DNA of 64,000 nucleotides, taken from Aspergillus flavus (taxonomy: Eukaryota > Ascomycota > Eurotiomycetes > Eurotiales > Aspergillaceae). The DNA is taken from assembly GCF_009017415.1 (NCBI RefSeq), contig NC_092409.1:1240001-1304000 (forward strand). Reading direction: 5' to 3'. Both the position numbers and the translations under genes were made by a program. Positions 33,860 through 44,802 of this stretch are shown piece after piece. Numbering within the stretch: position 1 is the first letter of the stretch; each line of letters starts with the position of its first letter. The notes beneath the pieces are model-generated. The model did not search any database, had not been told where the DNA came from, and saw only the letters and a program-made list of their open reading frames with translations.

Positions 33860-35610
33860 TCAGGCATTCCGGTCGTCTGGATCGTCCTGCACGGCCGCCC
33901 GCAGCTCCCATACAATGTCGTAACATTCCGCTAATAGTGAATTCACGCTACCCTGACCTTCGGGGATGTCGCTGCCAACGTAGAACTTCCCATCTACTCG
34001 CATATTATCAATGGAGTTAAGCTAGATTATATTAGCAATGTTTCATGTGCCTCGAATGTCCCAAACCCCCAGGCTTACCTTCATACTATATGGGTAAAGT
34101 TCGCGCGAATTCGCCACGCCGCCAGACTCCTTAACCTCAAGGAGGCAGCGCTTCAGTGTTTGGAGTTGGTTATACACCGGTAACAATGCCTCAGATACCG
34201 GTTCTGAAGAGATTAGAAGCGCATAGATGTATCCATAGCTCCTCCGGATCAAATACAGGAGGGTCTACATGTTCACGTTAGCACACATGTGATTGTTGAC
34301 ATGCACTGGACCCTTACTCGTTGCGCATGAATGTCCGCCAGTTGTCCTTCCGCATCGACAAAGTTTCCATTCACACGTGCCTCGTCAATACGGTCGAGTT
34401 TTCGTTGATAGCCGAACAGGTCAGTCTCGCGGAGAGACCACGCTTGTGTTACAGACAGCCGATCAAGCTGGTTGCGAATCTCAACCAACCGCTCGTACTG
34501 GTCTTGGAACCGCTCATCAATCTTTCCCTCCCTGTGGAGTGTTAGCAGAGAAACGGTAGGATTTGGGGAGAGACGTACCTTTGCAGAACAATCTCCGTCC
34601 ACATCCAGCACCGTTCCAATAAGCCTTTCACATTTTCCTGTCCCGGGAGAGGTTCCCCATCAGCGCCAACAAAATTGCCGTCTTTCAATGAATCCTGGAT
34701 CTTCTTCAACTGATCCCGTAGCGCATTCACTTCCGATGCGGAGAACTAACATGCACTGGGTTAGAATCTGCGGTTGTGTAGGACTCATAAGTGCACACCT
34801 TTGAGCGAGTGTTGACGGCAGAGGTTGACCGCAGGATTGACACAAGCGTCTCATGAGTGGACACAAGTTCAGGGCTCAGCTGCGCAAGACCACTCTGCAA
34901 CTTGTCCAATAAAAGTCGGCACTTCTCCAGTCGGCTCTCCAAGAGTGTCAATAAAGCGGGCGAGTATACATTGCGACAGCGATCGATGGTTTCGTGAACA
35001 TGTGCGAGAGTCTTTGTGATGGAGCTAAGATCTTTGGAACTGTAGAAGCCAGCCTCTTCCAAATGGTCAAGAAGTCGCTATTTGAACGTTAGAGAGCGGA
35101 AGAACCGGAAGAAAGTGGTTTGTCTTCAATTACCTGAACTGTAGTTGCCAAAGAATACCTTGAGCACAGCCAATAGTCAGTCTCAATCAGGTCCGATCAA
35201 ATAAATGTTATTGGGAAGTACGTACACTGCAGGTGCCTCATTGTTCCGACCAACCGTCAAGAAGAGCAACGAGATCAATTGAAAGCAATCATCCAGTACA
35301 TAGTCAACTAGAGCCTCGGGGAAATAGTAGCAGTCAGCAAGTCTGCTCTCATACAACTTATACTAAACGCAAGGCCCACTCAGTGCTAACGTCGGTTATG
35401 TGGCAGCCGGCGGTCTTTCCCCTTCCGGACGGCATTGAGCTTTTCCACCTCAGAGACCACCTCCTCGTATAGCGGAAGCACGTCGCGAGACTTGAGATAG
35501 GAGGACTTGTCCTGCTTGATGAGCAGGAGAGCGTCGCGGGTGCGCAGCAGACGGTCGAGAATTGGTTGTTCTTGCGGATCTAACGGAGCGGGGACGGCGG
35601 GGGAATCCAT
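33860..35610 (-). CDS. UPF0662 family protein (Cub1/YPL260W-like)
   Basis: Eight exons: 35610-35391, 35307-35226, 35158-35134, 35077-34799, 34745-34579, 34531-34318, 34264-34079 and 34021-33860, about 444 residues. All joins are GT-AG and in frame; exon 3 is a 25-bp micro-exon (coding AVYSLATTVQ across its borders). The protein is largely helical with many Leu/Glu/Gln heptad-like stretches, e.g. ILDRLLRTRDALLLIKQDKS and YERLVEIRNQLDRLSVTQAW, and no catalytic motif. I recognise the fungal UPF0662 family, whose yeast member YPL260W (Cub1) is linked to proteasome function and bleomycin response; the molecular role is not established. It is the most intron-rich gene in the window. It is divergent from the ribosomal P1 gene with a 420-bp shared promoter. 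Confidence 0.87.
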
Positions 35611-36030
35611 GACGCCGGAGCGGGATATTCTAGATGGTAGGAGGTAGTATGGGTGGGAGAAAATTGTCAAGTGATGGATCGGTGCGATATGGAACGGGGT
35701 GGTATCTGTATTTCGGAGATAATAAAATGCGAGAGAGATACGGAGATATTTCGATCTAGAGGCTAAACTGCATCATGCGGATTAGATGCAATCAGACGAT
35801 GATGGCATGGATTGCCTATTCGGGGCTAGTGTAAAGTCACGGGAGGGGCGGTGACGCTAAGCCAGAACAAGGCCCTAAGCGAGCCCTAGGTGCACACAGT
35901 ACCAGTTCCGCTCTGGGCGTCTACCGGACTCTCAAAGATACGCCGAGTTAAAAGTCTCCCGTCTTCTTCTCTCTTTCCTATACCCATCCCTCTCGAGACT
36001 CCAGTCCAGTCAACGACCCCATCGACCACC
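35611..36030. other. UPF0662 / P1 shared promoter region
   Basis: 420 bp between divergent starts. Besides the ribosomal-protein words described separately, a CT-rich leader (about 35960-36000) precedes the P1 ATG. No further gene. Confidence 0.45.
35835..35888 (+). promoter_or_regulatory. Ribosomal-protein promoter words upstream of P1
   Basis: AGTCACGGGA at 35835-35844, CCCTAAGCGAG at 35873-35883 and AGCCCTA at 35882-35888 lie about 140-195 bp before the P1 start. The first is an exact 10-base match to a word upstream of rps26 and contains the HomolD-box core AGTCAC; the other two also recur there. Confidence 0.55.
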
Positions 36031-36663
36031 ATGTCTACTGCCGAGCTCGCTTGCTCCTACGCGGCCCTTATCCTTGCCGATGATGGCATCGAGGTCACCG
36101 TACGTATTATCCTTGGATCTTGAGTTGGTATTGTGGGAAACCGATTGAACAACACGAAGTTGTCGCAAAGAGGTGGAAAATTGCGGGACATGTTGAAAAA
36201 TGGGAGATGAAAATTTTTGCATTGGGAATACTGGCTGATCGTGTCTTTTGTTCACCACAGGCCGACAAGCTCCAGACTCTCCTGACCGCCGCCAAGGTTC
36301 AGGAAGTTGAGCCCATCTGGACTTCCATCTTCGCCAAGGTAAATATCCGACAGTCTTCGAGCGACAGATAGAACAACGCAAAGTCAAAATTCAGCAACTT
36401 ACATATTCCGATTTTACAGGCTCTTGAGGGCAAGGACATCAAGGATCTCCTGACCAACGTCGGCTCCGGTGGTGCCGCCCCCGCCGGCGCTGCTGCCGCT
36501 GCTGGTGGCGCTGCTGCCCCCGCTGAGGCCGCCGCTGAGGAGAAGAAGGAAGAAGGTAATGATTCGATCCATGAAGAGTCTGCGAAGGTGTGCGGAGTGC
36601 TGACTTTTGCACACAGAGAAGGAGGAGTCCGACGAGGACATGGGCTTCGGTCTTTTCGACTAA
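36031..36663 (+). CDS. rpp1: 60S acidic ribosomal protein P1
   Basis: Four exons, 36031-36099, 36261-36338, 36420-36555 and 36617-36663, encode 109 residues. The N-terminal dimerisation domain reads [20 protein letters not shown] then [20 protein letters not shown]. An Ala/Gly/Pro hinge follows, and the conserved stalk tail ends [14 protein letters not shown], the signature that recruits elongation factors and is bound by ribosome-inactivating proteins and autoantibodies. P1 pairs with P2 on the uL10 base of the ribosomal stalk. The N-terminus with [15 protein letters not shown] distinguishes P1 from P2. P1 homologues are known allergens in several moulds. It converges with the PQ-loop gene. 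Confidence 0.97.
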
Positions 36664-37310
36664 GCGTCTTCACCCGTTCGGCTTTCCTAATTTCCTTTTT
36701 CACCTCGTTTCTTCCATATCTCCTTTTCGCCCTCGCATTTCTTGTACCCCATACTACGCGACCGCACGATGACCAAAAAGGGAAATTTAAAAGGGATCAA
36801 CGGACAAAGACATCCGGTGGGACTGGGCGCTTTGCTTGTATGATGGGTTCGATGACAGGTACTGGAACGGATGACGCTATGATTCCGGCCATCAGACTTC
36901 AGTCGTGGCACACCTATGGGTCGGGGGCGAGATCGTGTTGGCCGTCCTCGTTTCTATGTTATATGTTCCCAGTTTAGCTAGTTTCGAGCTTAGGTGCCCA
37001 GATCTCATGCCATGTCTGTCATGCGACCATGAACAAAAGGTTTCTGTTTGCATTGTCCGTATAAAATTATTCATAATTGCCGCCCACTCCCGTCCGTCGC
37101 TCTAAGGTTAAAAAAAAAAACAGAGTCATGCATAGTAGATATAAATATAGTACAAACGCCATGCCACCTAAGCCCCGCAACTTTTTTAACAGATAAAAAT
37201 ACTCGACACAACTTTTGATAAGCGCAATCACTAACGGAACGACGCCGCGTCCCCGTCAAGTCGATCAACGCGCTAAACTATTAGCGTAACTGTACCCTGG
37301 CCCTTGACAA
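36664..37310. other. Convergent spacer P1 / PQ-loop gene
   Basis: 3' UTRs of the two convergent genes. A short A-run lies near 37111-37120. No coding or RNA gene recognised. Confidence 0.45.
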
Positions 37311-38542
37311 TCATGGCCCTGCGGCTGTCGAGTCCGCAACCGCATATAGACGAAATTGTATAAAAATCGTGATATCCTCGACCATCGTGCCCAGCGATCC
37401 CAGCAGCCAAGGTATGTTTGTAACAATGTAGTTCTTCTCCGTTGAATGACAAAGGATCTAAATTGTACATTGTCAGCCTCAAATGACATACTTACAAAAG
37501 AAGGAAGGAGTAAATCAAAACATACACCAGCGCCATAAGTCAAATTTCCCAGGAGGGAGAGGATAAAGAACAAAAGTGAGAGTCCTGTAAACCAGTTAGC
37601 CGCGTACATGCATTGCCTGGTGGTTCGGAAATACATACCCTCACAAGATTTGTCCTTCCAGTTTTTATAGATCTGCGGCAGGCGTGCACTAACATTTGTC
37701 AATCCTGAACACTATTCAAACTCCCATTTCAGTTTCAAAACTCACCCCAGATAGCAGATCGCGCTGAAATACCCAACCACCTGGGCTCCAACGGCTATCT
37801 CGGCACCCCCGGCATCCTCCTGAGGTGCCGGCTGCCAAACACCAGATTGCCATGCGATAGTCCATCCACCCATTCCAATCACGCAGATGGCCAAGACACT
37901 GCTGAAGTTCTTGACCCAGGCACTACGACCGACCTCGTTCTCCTCGACAATTTTCGCTAACGTATCGTCGGGACCGTTAGCATGGCCGTCACGGTGCTGC
38001 GACGAACATGACCGACGGCGCGAAGCCGGCCCTTCTCGAAGGCTGTCGCTAAAGCGCCGGCCGAGCAACGGGGTGGTCGGGTCAGGTGTTTCGACGGAGG
38101 AACGTCGACGATGGAAAGCCTGAAGACGCGAATTGCGCATCTTGTAGTAGAGGCATTGCCCAATAAGCACACCGTCTGCGATACAGAAATAAACTGCGAT
38201 AGCCACAATTACGGGAACCAGCCCGGCCCAAAGCCCACCGATTAGGTTGGTTACGTCACCGACGAACCAAACGGCGAGAAAGACAAGAGAGATGGCCTCC
38301 GCATTGCCATTGCGATAGTTCTCGATAAGTTGAGGTACCTAGCAGAGGTAGTTTAGCAGACTGTCTTCGCAAGGACCTACGGATCGCAGCGCGATCGAGC
38401 AACGTAGCGGATAAACACATACCAGGACAAAGATCCAGCAGGTCAAAGAAATCGATCCCAGGAGTCCGGAGGCAGCTTCACGGGTGGTTAATGGTACGGG
38501 TTCTGCCGAAGCCATACTGACCTGCGACCACAGTGACGGCAT
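37311..38542 (-). CDS. PQ-loop vacuolar membrane transporter (Ypq1/Rtc2-like)
   Basis: Five exons, 38542-38423, 38338-37746, 37688-37639, 37584-37526 and 37457-37311, about 322 residues. Two PQ-loop repeats are clear: VPQLIENYRNGNAEAISLVF (about 41-72) and LPQIYKNWKDKSCEGLSLLF (about 240-272), each with the Pro-Gln pair that kinks the helix. Seven hydrophobic helices are expected; between repeats lies a hydrophilic loop with an Arg/Ser-rich segment and TPLLGRRFSDS, which contains a dileucine-type sorting signal. In yeast and animals this family (Ypq1-3, PQLC2) exports cationic amino acids from the vacuole or lysosome. I chose the last-exon frame giving NYIVTNIPWLLGSLGTMVED, because it matches family helix 7; another open frame there continues further but makes a hydrophilic, unrelated tail. 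Confidence 0.9.
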
Positions 38543-39239
38543 TTTCTTTCTTGGGTGAGCGATGGTCTGAATCTGCCGGCGATCCGTGAGCAGAGATAAG
38601 GAAAAAGTTAGCTATCTCGCGAAGCGCTCGGATGTAACGTGATAGCACATGAGTCACTAATATAGTGCAGTGGCGAAATCCAATCTAATGATTGAAATTT
38701 TCCCGATAGTGTTCTCATCGAACAAGATATGGACAATCCCACGCATGGCAGAAGCAAGTGTCACGATCGAAGTAGGATTTTATTATAGTTACGGGCGGAA
38801 CCGCTGCCTCTCGGAGAATGTTTTACTAAGCTGCGAGAATTGTGAGGGGGCATCTTTTTCACCCCTTTGATAAGGGAATATCGAATATTTCAGAGAGAGT
38901 AAACAATAAGATACAAGTAGGGGAACCTTTTTAGTCGGATCTTAAATTTAACAGATGCGTGTAACCGAAAACGGATGCTTGGTTATAGAAGTCCCTGTTA
39001 TGACGTTTGCCCTAAGACTCCGCCAGTGATGTATATATAATTCTAACAGTACACGAGCCTCTACCCCACAATACAAATACAACGAAATGAAAACACGGTA
39101 TCAACTATACAGAGACATACTATTCCTGCCTATCTTCAATTCTTACAAGATAACAACTACAATTCTAAATCCATAAGTTTGAGTAATGCAATCATGGTAT
39201 ATCATTCCGTCACTATACACGCATCGAGGGTTGATATAA
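38543..39239. other. PQ-loop gene upstream region
   Basis: About 700 bp, AT-rich towards 38900-39230. Promoter of the PQ-loop gene and 3' UTR of rqc1. No gene, repeat or RNA recognised. Confidence 0.45.
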
Positions 39240-41456
39240 TCACACATCCTCATCTTCATCATATTCCAGTAGCTGAAGTTCATCCTCCAACAAATCAATC
39301 GCTATCTCACCTATAGAGTCCCGAATCGGACCGTGGAGTAACCGCTGTCGAGTATCAGGCTGGAGGGCGTCCAAGGCATCTACATACTCAGTCAAGGGAG
39401 AGTAGTCGAGGACTTCCCCCCAATTACCGCGATCGACACCATACTGACGTAAAAATGCCTCCAGGCTGTGAAGACCATCTGCCAGCAGCCACTGCTCAAG
39501 TTGTGGCTGCTGATCAGCGTTAGGGTGTGGGCGTGTAGTATTAGTCTCGCCTTCACCCTCGCCAGTCGAACCGTCATCGTCATGTACTTCTTCGCCGCCG
39601 TGGAACCCAGGGAAACGAATAGCGCCATTGTTCATCTGATCCAAAAGATCCCGTAGCCACTGTGGGCGACCAGCCTCCGGCACCCGAGACAAATACGATG
39701 GGGTGGGATCCGACTGTTGGCGGAAAGCCTCCGAGTCATAGGGAGGCAGTGGATCGGACGCTGATATCCGTCCGGAGACAAAGCGTGTGGGTAGATGCGT
39801 TGTGACTTTAGGGATGTCGGACAGCACCACATGGCGGGCAATATCGAGTGTGATCTCAGGAGGTTCAACTGGTTCTTCTTCTTCTACCAAGGTATCTGCA
39901 ACTTCCACGATCAACGAGACTGCCTCGGGTGTGTTCCAGAGATCCTTGGCGCGGACAATGTAGAGTTCGGTGAGCAACTCATGGGCGTCAGTTGGAGGCA
40001 TCTTGCCCCAGATCTGCTTAGGCATGGGCTGGATATCAAGTTCTTGTGCTAGCTTGCAAAACACCCATGGGTAGCGCGACATGGCGAGACGAAGCTGCTC
40101 TCTACATTCCTTAGGCTTGTTCAACCGGAGGTATGCTAATGCAAGTGAGCATTGAATATTTGGTAGAGAAGCCCATTCCTCTCTCAGCCGGGTTTGTGTA
40201 CAAAGTTCAATAAAATGGGAGTACTCCCGGCCTCTGAGGGCTAGGTGATCGATCATGAGTCTGATACAATATGGATCACTGTCATTGAGGCTCAGTAACA
40301 GCTTGGCCCACTCATAGGCTGTCCTCCAGGTTCCTTTCATTCCCAAGTTGGCAATGTATCTCCAACCGACGAGCCACAATTCCCGGTTCGCCGTATGCGC
40401 AAAATCCAGCCTTGCCTGACCTTCCTTGAGGCTGGTACCAAACGATGAATGAGCCGACCGTCCAATGTTAAACAGCGCCCGCTCAAGAAGATCAGCGGAA
40501 ACAGCGTGGTCACTTTGATGCTTGGCTATTTCGGAGACTTGGAGCAGGGTTGAGATATGGTAAGGATTATATTGTAGTAGGTGAATCATTCTTTGAGGGT
40601 CCATCGACTCCACACACATATCGAACTGCATCTGCACATCCCTATAGGAGGAGTTGTGAATAATCCGGTAGACCGTAGGACCATTTGGAGATCTCTCCAC
40701 CAGCTCCATCCCAAGGCCACCACTAGGGGTGCGAGGCCATTCATCCTTGCCCTGCATCAGGACGTTGCGTCGCAGCGTGACGCCTGCTAAACTTTGACCT
40801 CTACTCGCAGGACTATATCTACCAGTCAATGCGCGACCGAGGTCAATTGTTTCCCGGTTCCTGTCTCTTCTGCGGCCCGCGCCAGCATCCTCCTGATCAA
40901 AGTTTTCCAACACCACGTTCCCAAACAACTTTCGCATTTCATTCGTCGCATTGAGAGACTTCGGGTCAATGGCGAGAAGCTCCGCCGGGGTCTTTGGAAA
41001 CGAGGCGTCGCGATTATTACCTGTTGCAGCCGTCGAGGCATCGCCTTGTGCAGAACGGTTGTTGTCAACCGCTAACTCCCTCAGTGCTCGATCAATCTCG
41101 TCTAATTCTTCATCATCTGCCTTGGTATTCGCTGCTGCTTCATCGGTAGCTTTCGGAGAAGCTTTCTTCTTCTTGTTTTTCTTCTTCTTCTTTTTCTTCG
41201 ACTCTGCCGATTTCGCGGGGACGGGTATATCTTCCGTTGGCTGCGTCACCGGCTTGTGAGCATCGTTCTCGGACTCTTGCTCTTCCTCTTCATCATCGGC
41301 GGCGTTCAGTAAATCAAATGCATTCAACTTCGGCTTTGAAGGCTGAGATACTGGCTCATCTTCGCTTGACTCATCGTTTTCTTCTGCTTGTAACGACGCT
41401 TGCTGCAACTCTTGCTCGCGCAGCTTTTGCAGCTTGCGAAGCGCGCGGGAGGACAT
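39240..41456 (-). CDS. rqc1: Rqc1 / TCF25 ribosome quality control factor
   Basis: One uninterrupted exon of 738 residues from ATG 41456 to the stop at 39240. The N-terminal 110 residues are Glu/Asp-rich and then carry a Lys tract (ESKKKKKKKNKKKKASPKA). The TCF25 domain covers roughly residues 230-600, with VYRIIHNSSYRDVQMQFDMC and MIHLLQYNPYHISTLLQVSE as typical segments; a helical-repeat region follows (LMIDHLALRGREYSHFIELC, SLALAYLRLNKPKECREQLR). The yeast homologue Rqc1 acts with Ltn1 and Rqc2 on stalled 60S subunits, steering ubiquitin chains on nascent chains to Cdc48. The poly-Lys tract may slow its own translation, as described for yeast Rqc1; that is an inference here. The gene is divergent from the PP2C gene. 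Confidence 0.95.
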   Translation of the reverse strand: MSSRALRKLQKLREQELQQASLQAEENDESSEDEPVSQPSKPKLNAFDLLNAADDEEEEQESENDAHKPVTQPTEDIPVPAKSAESKKKKKKKNKKKKASPKATDEAAANTKADDEELDEIDRALRELAVDNNRSAQGDASTAATGNNRDASFPKTPAELLAIDPKSLNATNEMRKLFGNVVLENFDQEDAGAGRRRDRNRETIDLGRALTGRYSPASRGQSLAGVTLRRNVLMQGKDEWPRTPSGGLGMELVERSPNGPTVYRIIHNSSYRDVQMQFDMCVESMDPQRMIHLLQYNPYHISTLLQVSEIAKHQSDHAVSADLLERALFNIGRSAHSSFGTSLKEGQARLDFAHTANRELWLVGWRYIANLGMKGTWRTAYEWAKLLLSLNDSDPYCIRLMIDHLALRGREYSHFIELCTQTRLREEWASLPNIQCSLALAYLRLNKPKECREQLRLAMSRYPWVFCKLAQELDIQPMPKQIWGKMPPTDAHELLTELYIVRAKDLWNTPEAVSLIVEVADTLVEEEEPVEPPEITLDIARHVVLSDIPKVTTHLPTRFVSGRISASDPLPPYDSEAFRQQSDPTPSYLSRVPEAGRPQWLRDLLDQMNNGAIRFPGFHGGEEVHDDDGSTGEGEGETNTTRPHPNADQQPQLEQWLLADGLHSLEAFLRQYGVDRGNWGEVLDYSPLTEYVDALDALQPDTRQRLLHGPIRDSIGEIAIDLLEDELQLLEYDEDEDV

Positions 41457-41818
41457 TCAGGGCTGACCACAGGTTTAAAAAATCAGCCAAGCGTAGTGTG
41501 ATTATTGAGGCCCGCGCGGGGAATTGGTGATTTGGTTTTTTTGATGTATAAGCAGTAAAAAGTGCTTTTTGTTCATTTACAACCGCGGGGAATGACGACA
41601 CAGCCTGCTTGGGATTAGCGCGGGACATCGGTACGACGTTACGATACGAAGACAAAACAATACGGTATCACATGATAAGCCGTCATGGCTGGGGTCCGAT
41701 TAAACCCCGAAAGGTCTCCGCCATTAGACTAGTAAATAGCTGGTGTCATCATACTGTCTCCTTCCAGCGCCGCTGGACCCTACAACTCTCTATACTATAT
41801 TATTTACTCACCTCCTCA
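41457..41818. promoter_or_regulatory. Bidirectional promoter rqc1 / PP2C
   Basis: 362 bp between the start codons of divergently transcribed rqc1 and the mitochondrial PP2C gene. The PP2C frame is open back to about 41609 but has no earlier ATG that suits a targeting peptide, so this is treated as leader. No distinct motif recognised. Confidence 0.5.
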
Positions 41819-43728
41819 ATGCGACGTGCAGCCCTTCACGCCTTCCGTAGCGCGCGTCGTGTACCGGTATGGAGAGTTGCTGGTAGGAAACCGCGTGCTG
41901 TGTCGTTCTCTAGCAGCAATCCGCTAGCTCTCCGACCCTCCTCCGCCGGGAAGCACCCTTCTTTCATCCCCGCGACCTTACACTCATCGATGCATCTCCG
42001 GAACTTTTCTCTTGCCGTGATATCGACGGTCGTTGCATCTGGGGCCTGGTACGCTTATCAGGGTGGCAGTTCACAGTCGGCAGCAGTAGCGGGCTTGAAC
42101 CGGACCATATCTACTTCCACCACGGCGTACGCTGAGGATCCTTCGGAGTCAACCCGCCGCGCTCTTCTGGTGGATAATGATCAGTTTTATACCGCGACTA
42201 TTAACGGAGAAGAACCGCTTCGCAAACAGACGGACGACTCTGACCGCCGACTTCTAGAAATGTTGACACCGGAGCAAGCTACGCAGAAGCTGAGGAAGAA
42301 TGAAGAGTCGTACTTGGTTAACCGAGGCAAGGGTGTTGTTCGCTATGATGTGGTGCAAGTGCCTAGCAACTCGCCCATTGAAGACGATCATGCCGAAAAG
42401 ATAGTAGAGGTGCCGTCCACAGTAGCTACAGCGAAAGAGGGCGAAGCCAACAGCGACTGGATGTTCTGGGGCGTGTTCGACGGGCATTCGTACGCTTTTC
42501 CACCTTTACTCATTATTAATCTTGTATAGGACTGACTAGTTTTCAAGTGGCTGGACGACTTCCGCTAAGTTGCGCAATGTTCTCATTTCCTACGTGGCTC
42601 GGGAATTGAACACCACTTACAAGGCTGCGGCTGCTGATCCTTCGCTACTTACACCTTCCCCTGCAGCTATCGACGCAGCTATCAAGCAGGGCTTTACCCG
42701 ATTGGACAATGATATTGTGCACAACAGTGTCGAAAAGGTGCTCAAGTCTAACTCGCGGAGAGTCGCAGCCGAGACACTTGCCCCCGCTTTGTCCGGCTCT
42801 TGCGCTCTTCTTGCCTTTTATGACTCCCAGTCAAAGGATTTGAAGGTTGCCTGCGCGGGTGATTCTAGGGCCGTCCTTGGTCGTCGTGGCCCGAACGGAA
42901 AGTGGTCTGCAACCGCGCTGTCGGAAGACCAGACCGGCGGGACTCCTTCCGAAATGCAGCGTCTACGGGCCGAACACCCTGGGGAGCCCAACGTTGTACG
43001 GAATGGAAGAATCCTAGGCCAACTGGAGCCTAGCCGATCTTTTGGAGATGCGTTCTACAAGTGGAGCAAAGAGACTCAAGATAAGATCAAGCGGCAATTC
43101 TTCGGAAGAACACCTCACCCTCTGCTGAAGACACCGCCCTACGTCACCGCCGAACCTGTCATCACTACCACCAAGGTCGAACCTAGCCGGGGAGACTTTC
43201 TCGTCATGGCTACTGACGGTCTCTGGGAGATGCTGAGCAACGAGGAAGTTGTCGGACTTGTCGGTCAGTGGATCGAGCAACAGCAGGCTGGAAATGTAGG
43301 CGGCAACAAGACATGGCTGAAGAGCTGGTTCGGTTTCGAAAGCAAACAGCTTCCTGTCGAAACATCACAAGAAGCGGGGACCGAAGGTCAGCGCCGCCCC
43401 ATCCGCCAGCAGCAGTACGATATTTCAGGCGCCGCCGACCGATTCACAGTCGAAGACAACAATGCTGCCACCCATCTCGTGCGTAACGCCATGGGCGGCA
43501 AGGATAAGGACATGGTCTGCGCACTGCTGACCCTCCCTAGCCCATATTCTCGCCGCTACCGGTAAGTGATAAGCACATTCTCACCCATCAGCGGATACAA
43601 ACTAACATAAATTCAGCGACGATGTTACAGTAGAAGTTATCTTCTTCGGCGAAAGCCCCGATACCCGCACTGTCGAAATCAACAAGGAAGCCAGCGCATT
43701 CGAAGAAAACTCTAAAGCCAAGCTCTAA
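41819..43728 (+). CDS. ptc5: Mitochondrial PP2C phosphatase (Ptc5-like, PDH phosphatase)
   Basis: Three exons, 41819-42489, 42548-43561 and 43617-43728, about 598 residues. The N-terminus is Arg/Ala/Ser-rich without acids (MRRAALHAFRSARRVPVWRV), a classic mitochondrial presequence, followed by a hydrophobic segment (SLAVISTVVASGAWYAY) that suggests inner-membrane anchoring. PP2C metal motifs are all present: VFDGHSGW (completed across intron 1), GSCALLAFYD, CAGDSRAVLGRRG, FLVMATDGLWEML, and the last exon starts with DDVTVEVIFF. In yeast, Ptc5 dephosphorylates the pyruvate dehydrogenase E1-alpha subunit, reactivating it; the substrate here is inferred. An Ala/Gln/Arg-rich loop (residues about 475-520) interrupts the C-terminal part of the domain. 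It converges with cox18. Confidence 0.94.
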
Positions 43729-44802
43729 ACCATCCCAGAGATACTAGAACTGACATCAATGGCGTAAGACCTTATCACTTACTTGCTTTCTTATCGTACG
43801 GGACCCGTAACCGTAGGGTCCATTTAGTATTCTTCCTTTTTCTTTTTCTACTTTCATGTCCCCAAGCACTTAGTATGTTCATGCTAGATGGTCGTAAGAT
43901 CTGGCGTTCTTTTGGTTTTGGGTGGTGATCTACTATGTGAATATCAGCTAGAATGGCATCTCTTTGAAAGGAGTAATATATTTCTTCACCACTATATATA
44001 TCTACGTAAACTCGCATGAAAGATGTACGCCTAACCTCCATGTCGATACCACTTATGAGTGCATGAGCCTGAGTCTATTCGAACCGTAGTATGCGAGTCC
44101 ATACCATAACATAGTAAATACCACACCAAGAAGAGCAGACCACAGACCAAGACCAATCAAGCAGGCAGCAAACGCCACCCCTTAGCCGGCAGAATATACG
44201 TTTTCCAAGGCCTCACTCGCCTATGGTAGTTCTAGGTAGGGTGGGCCTTTTTCTGTGTTGAGTTTGGTGCCTCTGTAGACGGAAAGTTTGCTTTTACTTG
44301 TATTGACGACTATCTGGTATATGAGTATTTTGTTGATTATTTCATGGTGATTATGGTATATTTTTGGTATGTTGGATGATCTATTATATACAGATGGTAT
44401 CATATATACAAGAAGAGAAGTACAGAAGGTAGGTATATCGCTTGCTCTCCGCCTAAGTCGACTGTTTGTATCCTTCTTTCACGTGCCAACCCGTGTAGAT
44501 AAGGATAAATAGTCCTCTGAGCGAGTCACTGGCCGAAGTCGGAACAAGTCGACGTTTAAGGCTAAGTGTATCATCCTGTGCACAGGTGTATTGACTTCGA
44601 CGGGGCCTCGTGATGCGGACATGACCGCTCCTGTGTCTGACTCGTGTGACCTTCACCGATGCCTCTTCGGACATCATGAAGAGTAGGTCTGAACCCCATG
44701 TAGCATGTGAGTGCTGGCGGAGCAAAATTATTTCTGGGCCTCGGCTATCATCGGCCGATTTGGTAAGAGGTGCATCTAGCACTTAATTATCCAGTCATCA
44801 CC
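43729..44802. other. Convergent spacer PP2C / cox18
   Basis: About 1.1 kb between convergent genes. It is AT-rich, with TA-rich runs near 43995 and 44390. Open frames are short and without coding character. 3' UTRs are expected at both ends. Confidence 0.45.
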
